This document shows positions 44,764 to 57,558 of a stretch of DNA of 64,000 bases, one piece after another. Source of the DNA: Lepidodermella squamata (Eukaryota > Gastrotricha); contig JBLDXI010000054.1 in the NCBI GenBank assembly GCA_047495785.1, forward strand, positions 3,720,001 to 3,784,000, read 5' to 3'. The notes under the pieces were generated by a model. It worked only from the letters and a program-made list of their open reading frames with translations, made no database searches and was not told where the DNA came from. Position 1 is the stretch's first letter, and every line of letters starts with the position of its first letter. The translations under genes were made by a program, and so were the position numbers.

Positions 44764-47700
44764 TCACAACAGAGTGCCAAGTATTGTTGAAACACCGGAC
44801 ATTTCCAACAACATAGCTGCATTGGGTCGATTTCTGCGATAGAAATAAACAATGCTTTAATTTTCCAGTTATTAAGACGACAATACTTGGGATCAATTTG
44901 CAGCAATTTGTCAACCAATTCGATGTATTCAGCTGAAAACTTTGCCGGAGATATCGCATCGACTTTTCGGCCACTTGAACAGCGTCAAGATTCAGTGAAC
45001 ATCGTAAACCCAAGACAAATTTGAATCCTACCTATTTATATTGGCTATTGTCTCGTCAACGGACCTCCCGAGGAACTAGCGACAAAGATTCGTAAATCAA
45101 TCACCATGATGAGATTAAGATAATAACTAACAGGTTTCTTGAAAGTTGCCACCTCAAACAGCAAACAGCCTAGAGCCCACATGTCAACAGGGGTATCCCA
45201 GCTTTTCGCAGTTGGATTGTTCAGAAGCTCAGGGGCCAGATTTGAGATAACGTCAGGATGTCTGTCTTTCAATCGGACTACTCCTCTAAATATGAAAAAA
45301 TACAATATCAACTTAGTGCTATCCAAGATTGGTGAATTTACAGCTGTTGAAGAGTTATTCCGATGGATCCCAGTTTGAAAGCAGTTCCTTTCAGATGAAC
45401 ATTCTGGAAAATCCCGTATTCTAGAAATACAGATGAAAACTGTCATTTGTCTTACGTCGACTTGAACATCTCGGTGAGTTATTTTGTTTTTGTGCAGATA
45501 ATCGAGACCGCTAGACAGATTTGCAGCTATCTGCCATGCTTTCGCCGGGTTCAATGTATCCGAGCCTTCTCGCACCAGTTCGCCAAGCATTCTACCCCTT
45601 AGTGCCTCAAAAACAATGACGTAGTCATTTTTCGGGGCTAAATAGACCATTTATTGCAATCAATGACTCAATATTGACTTCAAGCTTACTTTTGAAGTGC
45701 TCGATATAACGGACTAAGCTAGCATTCGGCGGTAGCTTGACGATGAAATCAACCTTGAATACCGACGTAATTGCAATAAATAAAGCCCGTTGCCTTTCAC
45801 CTACCTCTCTGATGAGGTGCTCAGCTTTAACTTTGTCAGCGTCCATCTTTTTCGCCTCTCGCAATCTCAAAAACTTGAGAAAGCCGTCGTTATCCCGAAC
45901 CATCTTTGACTGCCCAAATGTTCCACGGTTGCTGTAAGAACTCGATTCTGAAAAGCTTGCTGTCCAATCTTTTTCAGCCAATTTGACATCGGGGAATGGG
46001 CACTCAATTAGCTCTTGAGCTGCCACAGGTGAGCGATATTGGCTGGTAGAGGGTTCGAAAAACTTCAGGGCTTCATTAGCTGTCCCTCGTTTCCTATAGA
46101 ACAGAACAAGATTAAAGATCACTAACTGATCACAGTGAAACTAACTTTGGGTCAGTCACCAGCAGTACCTCGACCGCACTGCGAACAGCTTCAAGCTTAA
46201 TTATTTGTGGCGAGTGTAGGAATTTCCCATTTTTAGCATTTCTTGAAAGAAGGACAGCCGATTCTCAATTCAACCGTAAAACTAATCGATGCTTACTCAA
46301 ATAGGTCCATGAAGTTGATCACTTTGAACTTGAATGAATAAAGAAAAGAAATATCGACGACTGAGCTAAGAGGACACGTTAGTAACTTACAGGTAGAACC
46401 AGGGTAGCCATCTCAAAAATTACCACACCTTCAACATATAATATAAAAAAGTTGTATCTTCGCTCAAACAATAGGCAACTGACCTGCAGACCATTCATCA
46501 ACAAGGTAGGTGTATCCTTTATCATCCAACAGATCTGGGCACATATAGTTCCACGTCCCAAGAAAAGTGTCAGCGTATGCGGCTGTTTGGCTGGAACAAG
46601 TATAGGTTAGTTACTAGCTGTGATATAATCGAGGTCGAACTCACGGTGAGATCCTTTGAAAAATAATGGGTGAACGACACATTTTTAAAATACGATTGCA
46701 AAAGCTCACTTGACCGATCCAAAGTCACCAAGCCGGACCACGTTGGTTTCGGTCAAAAAGACATTCTGATTTGTTAACAATGATTAGGCTTTAGTTTTCC
46801 CTCATTGAGAATTTCCAAGTATTACCGCTGGTTTGATATCGCGGTGGAAAACCTTCTTCATATGAATGTAGGCAATAGCGGACAGCAAGCACTTCGACCA
46901 CTCGAGAACCTTGACAACAGTAGAAATTAATATAGAAATAAAGAATGATTAGCTTTTCCCCTTTCATTACATCCTCATCGGGTAGCATCCTTTGATCTTT
47001 CTTGGCCGCGCTAATTCGATCGAACAGCGTCTTTCCGCCACAATATTCCAGCACGATGCAGAGCTCGGTTTGCAGTTCGAAGTAGTCGCGGAACTTGACT
47101 ATGTTTGGATGTTCGAATTTTTTCAACGCCTCGACCTACGAGAAAGGGAGTACAAGAATTACTCTAGAGGTGTAGCTGTGTGCTAAATACTTACCTCATC
47201 CTTAGTCCTGTCTAGATCTTCTTTCGGAACCTGTAAGTTGAAGAGCATTAGTCTCAAACCGATTAGTTCGTTAAATCACCTTCTCGATGTTGATTCTCTT
47301 AATAGCCACTACTTCCCCTGAAAACTTGTTTTTAGCTATAAGGACCTTCCCGAAGGTCCCCTTGCCGATTTCCTTGCCAAGTTCGTATTTGTAAAGCATC
47401 ACGGTGTCAAGAATTTGCGAAGCCGATGAACGTTTCCTTAGATAAGGTAAACATGAAATGGTTTACAATTAAAATATAACGATATTCACTTGGGGTCTGG
47501 TTGAAGCATCTTTATTAAGACCTCTTGAATATCAGCCGACTTGATTCGAGACAGGGGGTAATTGTAGTTACCCTCATTGATGTTTCTGAAACCGCAAAAC
47601 AAATGAAAGGCGAACAGTAATGGGGTGAAACTAACTTTTTGATATCTTTAAAAGTTTTACCAACGAACTGAAACAAGGAGTAATATAAGTAAATAAGGAA

Positions 47701-48500
47701 TGGCCATCTTTCAGGTGAGCACTAACTGGTAAAGACAAGGTAGCGAGTTCGAAAATGCAAACTCCCGCCGCCCAGATGTCTACTTTATTCGTGTAGCCTT
47801 CATCGCCCCGGCTTAATATCTCCGGAGCCATGCTATATATAAAATATTAGCTGATTAGGACAATATGATTGAAACAAAGCGTACTGCGTAGGGGTTCCAG
47901 TGAAAGTTTTAGTCACTTCAACTCCGAGTTTGGTTACTCCAAAATCGCCCAGCTTTACGTCATCGTCTTTATTCAGGAAAACGTTCTGTATTGAGAGAGG
48001 CTTTAATATAGCTGTATTAAGACATTTGAAATAAACAAACGTCAGGCTTGATGTCTCGATGCATGACCTTCTTGCTGTGGGCGTGAGCAATCGCCGAGAG
48101 GAGTTGGCCGCTCCATTTCAGGACATCGTTATCAGGGAAAGGAGTTCCGACCTCAGCACGGCGCTTCGTGATGCGTTCGCCAAGCGACCCATTCTGGCAG
48201 TACTCCAAGACGAGGCAAAAATAAAGCGGTGTTTGAAAGCTGTCGTAGAGGCGCACGATGTAAGGATGCAGCAATGTGCGCATCGATTCCTCCTCCCCTT
48301 CGACGTATCTCTTCAATTCTCCCGGTAGCTATGTACAGCAGAACAAGATTGGAGGCAATGGAAACATCGGTAGATCTTACTTTATCAACGCTTATCTGCT
48401 TCAAGACTAAAATGTCCTGCGTATCCTTAGCCTTCACAAGCTCGGCAGTTCCGAATTCGCCCTTGCCAATCACCTTCTTCAACCGTTCGTACTTATCCAT
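44764..48500 (-). CDS. Triple-domain NEK-like kinase (array gene 3)
   Basis: Starts MDKYERLKKVIGKGEFG. Domain 1 (48500 to about 47480) is canonical: VLKQ, HRDIKPDN, GDFGVTK, SMAPEI and VDIWAAGVCIFELATL. Domain 2 (about 47420-46150) is also canonical: GKGTFGKV, AIKR, HRDIKPAN, LGDFG and YMCPDLL. Its HRDIKPANVFL matches NEK6/7. Domain 3 (about 46110-44764) is degenerate: NRGTFGQS, beta-3 Lys apparently Arg (FLRL), HRDVQ…N and SIG for DFG, then LAPELL and DMWALGCLLFEVATF. Linkers RSSASQIL and RGTANEALKF read through in frame. The final exon ends LLEMSGVSTILGTLL, stop at 44764-44766. It has two probable catalytic domains with a C-terminal pseudokinase. Confidence 0.82.
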
Positions 48501-48745
48501 ATTAACTTAATTTCTATACTAAATATCGGAGACATGGCATATGGCTTGGAGAAAGAAAGATTTGATGGCATTGGATTTTAATCAATAAAGTCTTCAATTC
48601 TGTGACGAATTATCTGGTGGAGTCGATCAAACTTCACAAAGCCACACGCCTCCATGATTATCGGCCATGATGACGTAGTAAAAACGTCGAAACCAGTCGG
48701 CACCAAGCGACGTGTGGCTTTGAGGAGTTCAACAAAATTAAGTCT

Positions 48746-51700
48746 TCAAAGAGATGCTGCATCTGAAATAGTTTTTCTTTCCCTGTTGGGAAAATGTCAA
48801 AAATTAAAGAGAAGCGCAATTTATTTCACGTTTACCTAGTGTTTAACCGCAGCAAACCTTCAATTAGGCCTTTCGTAGCGGTGGAACAGCTGGTACTCGG
48901 AATCGCCGTAAACTGCCCTCTGGAAAAACGGAGGAAGTTACAGGATTTTCAAAAATTACCCATACAAACCTATTGATTCGGTCAGCAATAATGGTTCCAT
49001 TAGCTCCCTTGAACTAATTAAGATATAAGAAGATATTCATCGGTAATGAGAGACATCATGCAATTTTACCGCTTTTTCTAGAGTAGCCATCTCGTACAAA
49101 GTACAGCCCAGTGACCATGCGTCTGACTGAAAAGACCAATTGGCCCGGGCTATTACTTCCGGCGCCAAATATGAAACTTTCATAGGGTGGTCTCTAAGTA
49201 ATACTGAAATCGGACTAGAAAGAATTGTTGCAGTGTGAAGTCCGAATTCGATTGTTATCAACTCACATTGTCGAATACATTATTCCGCTCTCGCCTAGCT
49301 TGACAATTCCGGAATCTCTTAGGAATACATTCTGTTCATAATAACCCAAAATCTGTTTCAAGATTCATTCCAATGATAAATTGGCTACCGTGGGTTGAAT
49401 GTCCCGGTGAACGATTCGGCGCTCGTGCAAGTAGGATAGAGCCTCCGCCACACCTTTCCTAATGCGATCGATGTCAGCATCAGGAAAACGGGTATTCGAA
49501 TCAATTTGGCCACTAATGGCTTGAGCCAAACTTTCTGAATTCGAAAACATGATGAGAAATACAGTTCGGAGTAAATTTTGATCTATCTCACTTCCACCTC
49601 GCTCCATGAAAATGCCGTAGTCACCTTCTTTGTCTAGAGCGATATAAAATATGAAGAAAACTTGAAAACCAAGCTGTACAGGAAAGTTAGTTTACTTGTA
49701 AATTGAAGCCTTAGCGTAACTAATTTCGGATGCTTTGAGATTGGGATCATTGCGTCTACCTTGAAGCGCCGGTCTTTAGAACAAAAATGAATCAAGTGAA
49801 CAGCAAACCTCAGATATCATTTGTTCGAATTGTTTCCGATCTTTCATCTATAAAAGAGGAATTTATCATTCGTGGAGAAGAATATCAAAAATAGCATACC
49901 GCATTTGCCCGCCGTATTTTCAGAATACCGGCCAGTTGATTTCCTCTATTGCGAGCCATAAACATCTCGCCGAATAATCCGCTTGTTACCCCATCATTTA
50001 ACAGTTCGAAAGTTTCCGAAATCGAAATGGTATTAAGGCTGATAGCGTTGGTCTTGGAATCCGAAGTAAGATCACTTAGGGCCTTATCTATCTCGGGAAT
50101 GATTTGTTTAGCTTTCCACCGTAGCCTATGAATACGTCGGAATAGTCAATCCGGTCTGCTTTGCGTAAATTTTACCTCAGCTCTCGAACAATTAGCTTCT
50201 CGACAATGCCACGAATTATGGGCGATTTTACAGATGAAATTGGTACCACAAAGTTACCTTCTGTGATATTTCTGAAAATACAACCAAGTTAACAAAATCT
50301 ATCAATTAGCAATTATAACTAGACTTACTTCAAGGTAAGATAAATTTTGTTGTCAGTGAACTTCATTGAAAAGATCGAGCATGAAATTTATGAATTGAAG
50401 ATTATTTGGGGATCAAACCGGTAATTTCTTGGTTGCCAACTCGAAAATCACAACACCTTTAATAATTATTTAAAATCATACTTTATGGCTTTTATTGCAG
50501 AACCTCTCACCTGCCGACCATTCATCAACTTCGGGTGGGTAAGGCTTGTTAGTCCTTTCCACTTCTAAAATGTCTGGGGCAATATAAGAATTGGTGCCTG
50601 CCTTGGTTGCAGCAACAGAATTTCTGCGAAATGGTTAGCTATAGTAACATTCGATCCTCTTCTTTTATGAACTCACGCCAAAATCTTTAAAGGGAACCCT
50701 TTATCTTGGAAATAAGCTTTGGAAATGTTTCTTACTTTCGCAAAACCGAAGTCTCCTAACTTGACGTCATTGTTGTGATTGAGGAAAATATTCTGGAAAA
50801 GGTAACAAATACTGTGAAATATTCGGTCGAGTTATCCTAATGGCCTACCTCGGGCTTAATATCGCGGTGAACCAAGTGTTTAGAATGCACGTGTTCGATG
50901 GCGAGCATTAGCTGCTTGCTCCACTTCAAAATCTTCGCGACAAATCTCAATGAGACACGTCAGACTGTAAAATTGCGGCTTCTTACTTGGTGATCTGATA
51001 TTTGTTCTTTAGCTGCAATGTAACGGCGCAAATCTCCGCCCTGGCAGTATTCCATAACAATGCAAAAATCGGTAGGGTCGTCGTAACTGTCCAGGCAACG
51101 GACGATGTGCTCGTGATCGAGACATCGATAAGCTCGAAGCTAGAGAAATTAAGCTAATGGCTGCATATTTTTTATCTCAAAGATCAAACCTCATTCCGAG
51201 CAAGGTTCAGTTCCTTGTCGCTCAATTCTCCCTTAATTTCCCAAGAAATTGTATATTTTTTACCGATTTTGAACAATTACCGATGCTTTCACTCGAGTGA
51301 ACTTCTTGAGGGCGCAGAATTCGCCGGTTACTTTCGATTTAGCTTTATACACTGCTCCATATTCGCCGCGTCCTATCTCCTCAAGTTCAGTGAATTTCGA
51401 GAAGAAAGACCCATTCGAGTACTTATGCAGCATCTTTGTATCTCGTAAAATGTCAGATACTGCTGCCCGATCACTGAAAATCGCATATTATTGATACTAT
51501 TTTCCTATAAATCACTCTCAATATTACGTCCGATCCTTAACTAGAAGCCGCCTAACCACAGTCTGCACAATATCCGAGCTGATAGCAGTCATAGGGGTGC
51601 TGAACTTCATCGTGCTCACATTGCTTAAAATAAACAGATACATCACGTTCGTAAAACATGCGAGAGAGCAGTTATTACCTTATGACCTCTCCTATATTGC

Positions 51701-52609
51701 CGCTAAACTATAGTTAATGGTAGAATTTTAAGAAATCAAATATAGAAGTAACATACTGGAAGACGAAGCGTAGCTATCTCGAAAATCACAACTCCCGCGG
51801 ACCATTCATCCACTTTCATGTGATAACGTTCGCCGTCATCGTTGTCGTGGTGCTCCATCATTTCTGGGGCCATGTAGGCAAAACTGCCGACCGCATCCTC
51901 GGCAAGGCCAGAATTTCTTTGATATTGGAGCTATAAGACTCAATTCGTCGTTTCAAGATGATTTTCCTTACCCAGTCTGTTTCATAGCTGAAAATTCGGC
52001 TAATTTTAAATCTTTTTTATCCGAAACGAAAATGCCGCCAGATTTGATATCGCGGTGCATTATGCTTAGCGAATGGATGTATTCGATTGCTGATAACAAT
52101 TGACCGGTCCATTTTACCACCTACGAAATAACTTGTACAAAAGTTTTGAATAAAGGGAATAAATTAGGCACCGTTTCGAACGGAAAATGTTCACCGAGCA
52201 TTTTTTGCCGCTTTATTTCGGTAGCTAACGTTGTAAATCCATCAGCCGAGAAAACTATGAAAGGCTCAACCCCTGTGGTACAGGATTCGCGCAGCCTTAC
52301 AACATTGGGATGGTCCAGCATGCGCAGGGCTGACGCCTATTCGACGAGGAAATGATAGAAAACCTGATCAGAAACAACAACAAACCTCATTTTCCAACTC
52401 CTCGTAATCCTCAGCTGTCATGGTCTGGAAAATATGGGATACATCAGGATTCTCTAGCGGAAATAGCAGGTACTTACAGTAGTGGATCCTGCAAGCCGCT
52501 TCATCAAAAACTTCTCACCGGTTGACTTGAGCTTGACGACGTTCGTGACCGCTACGTCATCCCAAACTATTCGCTCTTGAATCTCGTATCGATCAATCGC
52601 TGCTCTCAT
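48746..52609 (-). CDS. Triple-domain NEK-like kinase (array gene 2)
   Basis: The ATG at 52607-52609 opens domain 1 (to about 51500), which is degenerate: no Gly loop (RIVWDDVAV), LMKR Lys kept, HRDIKSGG lacking the catalytic-loop Asn, and EFS for DFG, yet YMAPE and VDEWSAG remain. The link ILRDTKMLHKYSNGSFFSKF leads to domain 2 (about 51480-50120), which is canonical: IGRGEYGAV, ALKK, HRDIKPEN, GDFGFAK, SYIAPD. Domain 3 (about 50100-48746) has weak Gly loop (GLFGE), ILKI Lys, HRDIQPTN and ESG for DFG, then YLAPE and DAWSLGCTLYEMATL. The final exons read GLIEGLLRL and ERKTISDAASL; stop at 48746-48748. It is a pseudo-active-pseudo arrangement, like gene 5. Confidence 0.82.
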
Positions 52610-52915
52610 TTTTTTAAAGCTAAAATGTAAAATTACCCGGGGAAGTTATACACGTAGGCTAGGAGGAAAATTTCCGGCAGTAACATTAGCCGCAATAGAT
52701 AAAAGTCGTTATCAAAAGTTGTTAATTCGCTGAAGGCGTATAAATTTCCATGGAAGCTCAGATAGCGCTGAGCTGATTATGTATTACCTAGGTTATTTTA
52801 GGATATCTTCATCGGATAGAGCTCACAGTGTCTGATCAAACTCAACAGTAATTATTTCGAGCGATATAAGAGAGTCATAGCTTTGCAAGCGGGAAATTTC
52901 ATTAAGCCGGAATAA

Positions 52916-55615
52916 TTAACTGCTGCCGTAAGTTTGGACGTAGCTTCGCATCTCGGGCAAAGACGTGACGTCGTTTGGGCTTTTGCGCAGCCTAAAATAT
53001 TCGGAAAAAATGAAAATAATAGCCGTGTTTACGATGACATTACGCACGTTGGATCCCGATTAAGGAGGTTCGCAACCAAGTCGTAAAAAGCGGAACTATA
53101 ACTTCGGCTTCGCATATCAGAGACTATCGAGCTACGTTCAGAAAAAGAACCAAAAATTGCGCCAGATATAAAAATAAAATCGCTTACTGCCGATCTTTCG
53201 GTGTTAACTGAGCACGCCCGTCGTTTGCAAACTTGGCACAAGGAAATTAAACGTGAAATTAACAGAGAAACTAAGGCTGACTTACAGCTTTTTTCAAGGC
53301 GCCCAATTCGTAGAGAACACACCCAAGGCTGAACATGTCTGTTTTTGAGTCCCACCGCCCCGTGAAACTTGGGGACAATATTTCAGGCGCTAAATAACCC
53401 AAGCAATCCGAGTTCGATCTCAAGCCAGTGGGTCCACTGAAATGATTAATTTAAAATAAATTCAGCTGGTTAAAGTCATTTTCTCACAGCAGCTCCTTTG
53501 CAATGCCCAGATCGCCCAACTTGAGGCCGTTGCCGTCTCCTTTCAAGAAAATGTTCTATAAAGGCGAGTTTAAAAGCTGTCTCATTAGATGTCTTCGGCA
53601 GTTTCATACCGAAGATTTAACGTCCCGGTGAGTAATGCCTTTGCCGTGTAGAAATTTCAGCCCAAGGCATATTTGGTAGCAGTACTCTAAAATAGTTGAT
53701 TCGAGCATGAAGCCTTGATACCGGACTAGCTTTTCCACCTGGCCTGCCAAGCTCTCTATTTTAATGTAAAATTAAGGAAAATTTCACGAAATCAAATCAG
53801 CCAACTGTTGCGAAAAAATTCAAGGCGTAGATAGTAATCCGATCCACCTGGAAAATAAGAGCATGCGGCAAGATTCAGAGAAATCGTAGCTCTTACTTTC
53901 AAATTGTTCCCTGTAAGATATCAAATGAGGATGCCCCTTCATTTTCAGAATTTGATCGATTTCATGCTTCAGCTGGTTTAGCTTAACCCCAGACTGGAAA
54001 TTTGAAGTTGATATGACGATAATTTTTAGAAGTTGCCTTTCCTCACCAAATTCCCGGTGAATCGCTTGACAACCGACGTTTTTCCCGTCTTGTTGTCTCG
54101 AATGACGATGGCTTTACCAAAGGAACCAGCTGCTTTCCCAAGATCTTGAAGCTCTTGGTACACGGTTCCATAAGCAACCTTGGCAAGCGTAACCTGAGGA
54201 GCAGGCGGCTGACCACCTGGTTGTGGCGAAGGAGCTTGGCGGCTTGGAATCTTCGGCGGTGCCGCAATCGGAGGAACTGCTGGTCCTGCTGCAGGACTGG
54301 CAAGTGGGTCATAACGCTTCATGGACGGGCTAGATTCTAAGGCATCCTTTGCTGACAAGCGTTGACTAATAAAGGGCTCATTAAAGATATAAGCTTAAAA
54401 TGTTGAAAAATCAGCTAACTCGGGTTTCTGTTGCAGAAGCCCTTCGACGATTCTTCTGACTTCATCGTTCTTCACAGCGGTCAATGGAACTGCAAACTTT
54501 CTAGCATTCAGATTTCTTAAAAGAAATAAGTCTGGCTACACTGAATCTGAAAAAGGAACCAAAAGACCTGATGAGCTCGTTGATATCTTTCGCTGTAAAC
54601 TTAGAGAAAAATAAAATGTACTTATCGGAGCAAATTTCAAGGTAGATAGCTTACTGGTCGTTCGAGAGTTGCAAGCTCGAAAACTACGATTCCTATGGAC
54701 CATTCGTCCACTTTAGCTGAGTACATAGCATTCTTTTCATGGGCCTGGAAAATTTCCTATAAAAACAAAACGATTTGGTAACAGCGAATGAATCTGTGGT
54801 CACTTCAACTAACAAGGGCCATGTAAGCCGGAGTTCCCATAAGAGTACCACCTTTCAGAGAATCACTGAAACAAATTGATAATTGAGAAAACTTCGAAAT
54901 CGACTTTTCTCGCCTACTCTGTCATTTTTACAACCTGGAAATTTGTAAATTTTTGAGTGCTCAAATTTGGAAAATCGATGAATCTTACACCAAAGTCTCC
55001 GAGCTTCACGTCTTTTTCACCGCTGAGAAAAATGTTCTGTAAACAAAACGGACGATAAGCTCATTCATGTTGCCATTCAAGTGTCGAACGAACGTCTGGT
55101 TTAATGTCTCGGTGCATGACTTTCTGCTCATGGATGAAATTGATCGCCGACAACAGCTGACCGCCCCATTTGAAGACCTGCTCATCAGAGAACGGTATCG
55201 GCGGTTTGAACTTCTTTTTCGCCGCGATTTCACCGCCCAATGTGCCTCCACTCGCAAACTCCATGACAATGATGAAGTGCTCCGGATTTTCGAAGCTGTC
55301 TTCGTACCTGACTACATTCGGATGGTTCAATTTTTGTAGCGCTGTGATCTATTAAAATCGGATTTTCGTTGCTGTAAGATCAAAGCGGTCAGATTTACCT
55401 CTCCCTTCGCATATTTTAATTCGGTTGCGTCAACCTATAAGAATTGTGTCCTTATTCTTCTTTGCAATAAGAGTGTGACGAAATACCAGTTTCACGTTGA
55501 ACTTCTTTGCTACAAAAGACTTGCCAGTCGCTTTCGAGGTAACCAACCAAGCTGTCCCGTATTGTCCTTTCCCCAGCTGTCTTCCGGTATTGCTATATTT
55601 AGAGTCGAACGACAT
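52916..55615 (-). CDS. Double-domain NEK-like kinase (array gene 1)
   Basis: First gene of the array. Domain 1 (55615 to about 54490) is canonical: GKGQYGTA, VAKK, HPNVV, HRDIKPDN, LGDFG and GTPAYMA, then VDEWSIGIVVFELATL. After QRLSAKDALESSPSMKRYDP comes a Pro/Ala/Gln-rich linker of about 45 residues (54310-54190). Domain 2 (about 54180-52916) follows: GSFGKA, SVVKR, HRDVKSSN, GDLG, YLAPEIL and TDMFSLGCVLYELGAL. All catalytic residues of domain 2 seem present, though motifs are loose. Exons I followed in full include 55487-55615, 55399-55434 and 55094-55348. The stop is TAA 52916-52918. Spacing to gene 2 is 306 nt. Domain 2 resembles the last domain of the other array genes. Confidence 0.82.
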
Positions 55616-56023
55616 GTTTTCGATGATACACTAAGCCTAAATTTGCTAATATAAGGAATACTGGTTTCCTAAATAACAAACGCCTCGGTCCTAATGCTTA
55701 AAAGATAAGGATTTTGTGGGCTGGAAATGAGTTTTTATCGCTGCTAATTCATACTCGTATCTGCCAGGAGCTGATTACATTCAGCGAGCTGCCACTCCTA
55801 GGATATCTTTGCTGGAAATCTGCGTTCGCAGACATGTAAAATGAGTCAACGGATAAAATTCCCTTGAAATATTAATACAATCAAAAATCAAAAAGATAAT
55901 CAAAACATCGCAAATCATTTCGGCAATGATAATTTATATCAAAAAAACCTCACGCCCATATAGCCCCTAAATTCTATGCATACTGCATCACTTTCAAGCA
56001 GCCGCAACCACTCAGAGAAAAGG
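55616..56023. other. Upstream region of the kinase array
   Basis: About 400 bp between the first array gene and a transposon relic. AT-rich, no ORF of note. It must include the promoter of array gene 1; no clear TATA box was seen. Confidence 0.5.
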
Positions 56024-56025
56024 TA

Positions 56026-56782
56026 CCGTAACGTGTGGTGATTGTGGACACGGTAACTTTGGACACTTTCGGCTTTGCAGGTGTTTAGCTTTTCAGGGTT
56101 GAACGTTCTAATCATGGGGGTTTTTGCTTAAAATTCTCCGTGTCTTCAGCTTTCGTTTGAAATAAAAAGCAAGACGATTGGAGCTGAAATCGGATTCCAG
56201 AAAAAGTTACAAGCAGTTAGACTTTGGGTGCCGTTTTGGGACCCCCTTCTATCTTTCTAATAATCGATCAGTTTTCAATGATAGTTGGCATGAGTATTCT
56301 CCTATCTTTACTCTCCCTATAATCGAAGAAAAAATGACAATCCGTCGACGCGTTTTAGCAGGGCATTAACCTGAAAAACAGGTGAAAATTGGGGTAATTT
56401 TGGACACTTTTGGACGGGTTAAGTATGCTGCTATTTTTATTGAACTTCCGAGAAACAGATGATGCGCCATCTGTTCATAATTTTTTTCCAAATCTGACCC
56501 AAGATTAAATGAAAAACAATGAAAAACAGATAATTCACAATGAAATTGTAATGAAATTGCATATGCAAATGAGTGTCCAAAGCTACCCTCTAATTGTCCA
56601 AAGTTACCGGAACACATATTAATTAGCCAAAGGTCAGGTAAAATTCTCAAAATTTTCAAAATTTGCAGCAAATTCAAGAACCACCGTCCCCACCTTTGGT
56701 AAAAATGTCAGATATTTAGGAGCAAAGGCTGATTTTTAATCTTCGAAAAACACGTTTTGTCCAAAGTTACCACACGTTACGG
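56026..56782. mobile_element. Tc1/mariner-type non-autonomous element
   Basis: The left end CCGTAACGTGTGGT (56026) is matched by the inverted ACCACACGTTACGG ending at 56782. The element is flanked by TA on both sides (56024-56025 and 56783-56784). Just inside, GTAACTTTGGACA at left pairs with TGTCCAAAGTTACC at right, the left arm having a short insertion. The word GTCCAAAG(T/C)TACC recurs several times in the interior. There is no transposase ORF in 757 bp. A TA target and matching TIRs fit the Tc1/mariner/IS630 group. Family assignment is inference. Confidence 0.7.
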
Positions 56783-57056
56783 TATTCGGAGACAAAAATT
56801 GCAGAAATCATAAAAAATCCAATTTTAAAATTTAGTCCCTACATTTTTTAATTTTTAAAACAAACAAAATTTAATAATCGGGAGAAATAGTTTGATACAT
56901 TTTTTGTTTATTTTTTCAAAAAAATCCTGGGAAAATTCTAAATTTGGCGCTAAATTATAGTTAGTAATCTTGGTTTTTCAAAAATAGCTCCCTTTTCAAT
57001 TATATAATTTTTTCCACCTTCGAATACTTCAGAGAAATTGTTCAAATTATTCAAGT

Positions 57057-57558
57057 CAGCGTTGGAAACAGGTCCGGTCGACCGACGCCGTTCCCGGTCC
57101 GTTCCCGTTCCAGGTCCGGTATGGGTCTCAAAAAACGCCACCGGTAGACCGGGAAAAGTTTAATTTTCAACTTAGCAGGCTGGGCGTGGGAAAAAATCCA
57201 CAGAAAACTATATTTTCCAGTTTTGCCCATTATTCTGATTGTGAGCATTAGTGCGGCAGTGCAATGTTCTGCAAACTTATTGGATGATTGGGCTGGTACG
57301 GGGTTTCCGAACTATTATACTGACCCCGATTGAAAGGCCCCGTGAGTCTTAGAAGGCTCCTAGCATAGACTGATCTGATTTTTTAGGTGAGTTGAGAAAT
57401 TTTCTGCGTTTGGTATCATGTTTTCGCTATTTTCATGCGATTTGAAAAATGCAGTTCTAAAACCGGTAGAACGGGCCGTTCCCGGCCCGGTCCAGTTTGA
57501 CTTCCACCGTTCGCAGGTCCGGTACCGGTCTGCAAAACCTTACCTGTTTCCAACACTG
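57057..57558. mobile_element. hAT-type MITE with 8-bp target duplication
   Basis: Left end CAGCGTTGGAAACAGGT; right end ACCTGTTTCCAACACTG, its inverse with one mismatch. Flanking both ends is the identical octamer ATTCAAGT (57049-57056 and 57559-57566). An 8-bp duplication and a terminal CAGNGTTGG sequence are hallmarks of the hAT superfamily. Subterminal GC-rich tracts (CCGGTCC/GGACCGG words) are also inverted with respect to each other. At 502 bp with no transposase ORF it is non-autonomous. The perfect duplication suggests a fairly recent insertion. Confidence 0.85.

Noticed and set aside
38177-55615. The array as many single-domain kinase genes
   Set aside because: Each inter-domain junction has in-frame splice pairs of normal size, and the internal domains begin without a plausible ATG. 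Stops followed by intergenic gaps occur only at the five gene ends.
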